Origin: Candidatus Omnitrophota bacterium
GTDB lineage: Bacteria; Omnitrophota; Gorgyraeia; 2-02-FULL-51-18
Length of the DNA: 7,813 nt
Reading direction: 5' to 3'
Assembly (NCBI GenBank): GCA_023247955.1
Contig: JAHFFL010000023.1
Span: forward strand, 1 to 7,813
Under the pieces are notes generated by a model. That model was given only the letters and a program-made list of their open reading frames with translations, ran no database searches and was not told where the DNA came from. Each line of letters starts with the position of its first letter. The first letter of the stretch is position 1. The position numbers and the translations under genes are program-made. Positions 6,402-7,813 of the stretch are shown in pieces.

Positions 6402-7242
6402 AATCAAAGCGTTTTTTAGATTAATCAAGTTCGAACACACGGTGTTTGCGCTGCCGTTCGCGTATCTGGGCATGCTGTTGGCGCGAAAGGCCTTTCCACC
6501 GGCCGCTGTTTTCTTCTGGGTTACGGCGGCGATGGTCAGTGCGCGCACGGCGGGCATGCTGCTCAACCGCATCATCGACCTTAAAATCGACGCGCAGAAT
6601 CCCAGGACCAAAGACCGCCCGATAATCACCGGCGAATTTTCCCTCACGGCCGCGTGGATGGCAACGGTCGTAGCGCTTGCGGTCTTTTTGGTGTCGGCGA
6701 AAATGCTGAACGCGCTCTGTTTCAAGCTGTCGTTTGTCGCGCTTTTCTTGCTGACGACCTATCATGTCGTGAAGCGCTTCAGTTTTTTGTGTCATTTCGC
6801 GCTGGGGCTTGTGCTGGCGGCGGCCCCTCTCGGCGGGTGGCTGGCGGTCACCGGGCATTTTTCGTGGACGCCGGTTTTGCTGGCGCTGGCGGTATTGTTC
6901 TGGGTGGCGGGTTTTGACATGATTTACAGTTTGCAGGATCTGGACTTTGACCGGACGCACGGACTGCACTCGATCCCGGCGCGCTTCGGGGAAAAGACGG
7001 CCCTGCGCGTCTCGGAATACTCGCATGGTGCGGCGGTATTTTTTCTGGTCCTCTTTGGATGTTTTGCGGGGCTGGGCGCTCTTTACTGGGTAGGCATTTT
7101 GGTGGTGGCGGCCCTTCTTAAAGTGGAACATATGCTGGTATTTGAGGAGAACCTCTCCAAGATCAATACGGTGTTTTTCACGATTAACGGCTGGATAGGA
7201 ATTCTCTTGCTAATTTTCACTTTTTTGGAGATATTCAGGTGA
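6382..7242 (+). CDS. ubiA: UbiA-family polyprenyltransferase, MqnP-like
   Basis: This is a membrane-embedded prenyltransferase that joins a polyprenyl diphosphate to an aromatic carboxylate before decarboxylation. From the TTG start it has 286 residues and about eight hydrophobic membrane segments. The first Asp-rich motif is NRIIDLKID (62-70) followed by NPRT; the second is QDLDFD (185-190), followed by HSIPARFG (196-203). IKFEHTVFALPFAYLG near the N-terminus, VAGFDMIYSLQD and the late VEH...LSKIN...FFTING pattern are the style of the MqnP group (1,4-dihydroxy-6-naphthoate prenyltransferase, futalosine pathway) rather than of classical MenA. 4-hydroxybenzoate as substrate cannot be excluded. 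The start is uncertain: an ATG at 6358 would add 8 residues. With the TTG start the gene overlaps ubiD by 20 nt and ubiX by 4 nt, so coupled translation is likely. Confidence 0.92.
   Translation: MIKIPDKIKAFFRLIKFEHTVFALPFAYLGMLLARKAFPPAAVFFWVTAAMVSARTAGMLLNRIIDLKIDAQNPRTKDRPIITGEFSLTAAWMATVVALAVFLVSAKMLNALCFKLSFVALFLLTTYHVVKRFSFLCHFALGLVLAAAPLGGWLAVTGHFSWTPVLLALAVLFWVAGFDMIYSLQDLDFDRTHGLHSIPARFGEKTALRVSEYSHGAAVFFLVLFGCFAGLGALYWVGILVVAALLKVEHMLVFEENLSKINTVFFTINGWIGILLLIFTFLEIFR
7227..7230 (+). promoter_or_regulatory. Ribosome binding site of ubiX
   Basis: GGAG within the end of ubiA lies 8 nt before the GTG at 7239 but 14 nt before the in-frame ATG at 7245. The spacing favours GTG, which overlaps the ubiA stop in GTGA. 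Confidence 0.45.
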
Positions 7243-7813
7243 AAATGAAAAAAATCATCGTGGGGGTCACCGGAGCCAGCGGCGCCTTGATCGGCGAGCG
7301 GCTGATACGGTTTTTACTTGAGGGCGGACACGAGGTGCACGCGGTGATCAGTGCGGGGGGCGCTGCGGTATTCGGGGAGGAGCTGGGGATCCGGCTCGGG
7401 ACCGGCGCGGCCGAGATACAGAAAAATTTTTTGAAGCATTACGCTTCGGTGAAGGGGGCCAAACAGCGGTTTTTTACGGCCGCGGCCGATGATTTTGCGG
7501 CCGGGATTTCCAGCGGGTCCTCGAAAATAGACGCGATGGTCATAGCGCCTTGCAGCATGTCCACCGCCGCGTCGATCGCGCACGGCATCACGATGAACCT
7601 GATCCACCGCGCGGCCGGCGTTTCCATCAAAGAAAAGCGGCCGCTGGTGCTGGTTCCGCGTGAAAGCCCCTTGAGCCCCATTCATTTGAAAAATCTGCTT
7701 TATCTTTCGGAAATCGGCGTGCATGTGGTGCCGGCCACGACGGCTTTTTATCATAAGCCGAAGACCGTTGAAGAGGTGGTGGATTTTACCGTCGGGCGCG
7801 TGTTGGACCTTTT
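7239..7813 (+). CDS. ubiX: UbiX flavin prenyltransferase (3' end cut by window)
   Basis: UbiX attaches dimethylallyl phosphate to reduced FMN to make the prenylated FMN cofactor required by UbiD; it is a soluble, usually dodecameric enzyme. The 191 visible codons are open to the right edge, close to full family length. From the GTG start, the FMN-phosphate loop GVTGASGA is at 9-16, S38 follows in the VIS motif, and E48 aligns with the catalytic Glu (E49 of Pseudomonas UbiX). SGSS (92-95), MVIAPCSM (100-107), NLIHRAAGV (120-128), K131 and R141 in KEKRPLVLVPRESP, and Y171 in AFYHKP all match the family. No active-site loss is seen. ATG at 7245 is an alternative start two codons later. It sits at the end of the operon next to its client UbiD, which is a strong functional link. 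Confidence 0.93.
   Translation, partial: MKMKKIIVGVTGASGALIGERLIRFLLEGGHEVHAVISAGGAAVFGEELGIRLGTGAAEIQKNFLKHYASVKGAKQRFFTAAADDFAAGISSGSSKIDAMVIAPCSMSTAASIAHGITMNLIHRAAGVSIKEKRPLVLVPRESPLSPIHLKNLLYLSEIGVHVVPATTAFYHKPKTVEEVVDFTVGRVLDL

Noticed and set aside
7477..7488. 12-bp palindrome CGGCCGCGGCCG, with a further CGGCCG at 7498, as a protein-binding site
   Set aside because: It lies inside the ubiX coding region and encodes Ala-rich sequence; GC-rich codons explain it without a regulatory role.

Overview
The window is a gene-dense bacterial chromosome segment of moderately high GC with no tRNA, rRNA, mobile element, CRISPR array or long repeat that I can see. It holds five protein-coding genes. 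One (ubiX) runs off the right edge, and the longest gene-free stretch is under 70 bases. The futalosine-type quinone genes and the GAF-GGDEF protein fit an uncultured, probably anaerobic or facultative Gram-negative-type lineage. Omnitrophota or a neighbouring phylum is a guess from general style, not something the sequence proves.

Left part (1-2941, + strand): a full-length smc gene for the chromosome-organising ATPase. Both halves of the ATPase head are textbook, but the protein is only 975 residues. The globular hinge that normally joins the two coiled-coil arms is missing. In its place is a linker of about 50 residues, rich in Pro, Gly and Phe and containing a basic amphipathic helix. This is the most unusual thing in the window.

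Middle (2938-4128, - strand): a cytoplasmic GAF-GGDEF diguanylate cyclase, convergent with smc. The two stop codons overlap in a TTAA. Its start codon lies directly downstream of an extended -10 box and has no Shine-Dalgarno sequence, so it may be leaderless.

Right part (about 4197-7813, + strand): a tight operon ubiE-ubiD-ubiA-ubiX, with a gap of 9 nt and then overlaps of 20 and 4 nt. Together these make the four late quinone activities: prenylation (UbiA), prFMN cofactor synthesis (UbiX), prFMN-dependent decarboxylation (UbiD) and C-methylation (UbiE/MenG). UbiA has the sequence style of MqnP, and no ubiquinone hydroxylase or UbiG is present. The best reading is therefore the tail end of the futalosine menaquinone pathway: prenylation, decarboxylation and methylation of 1,4-dihydroxy-6-naphthoate. 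UbiD carries Gln where family members normally have a metal-site His. Start codons are unusual: smc, ubiD and ubiA appear to use TTG and ubiX GTG.
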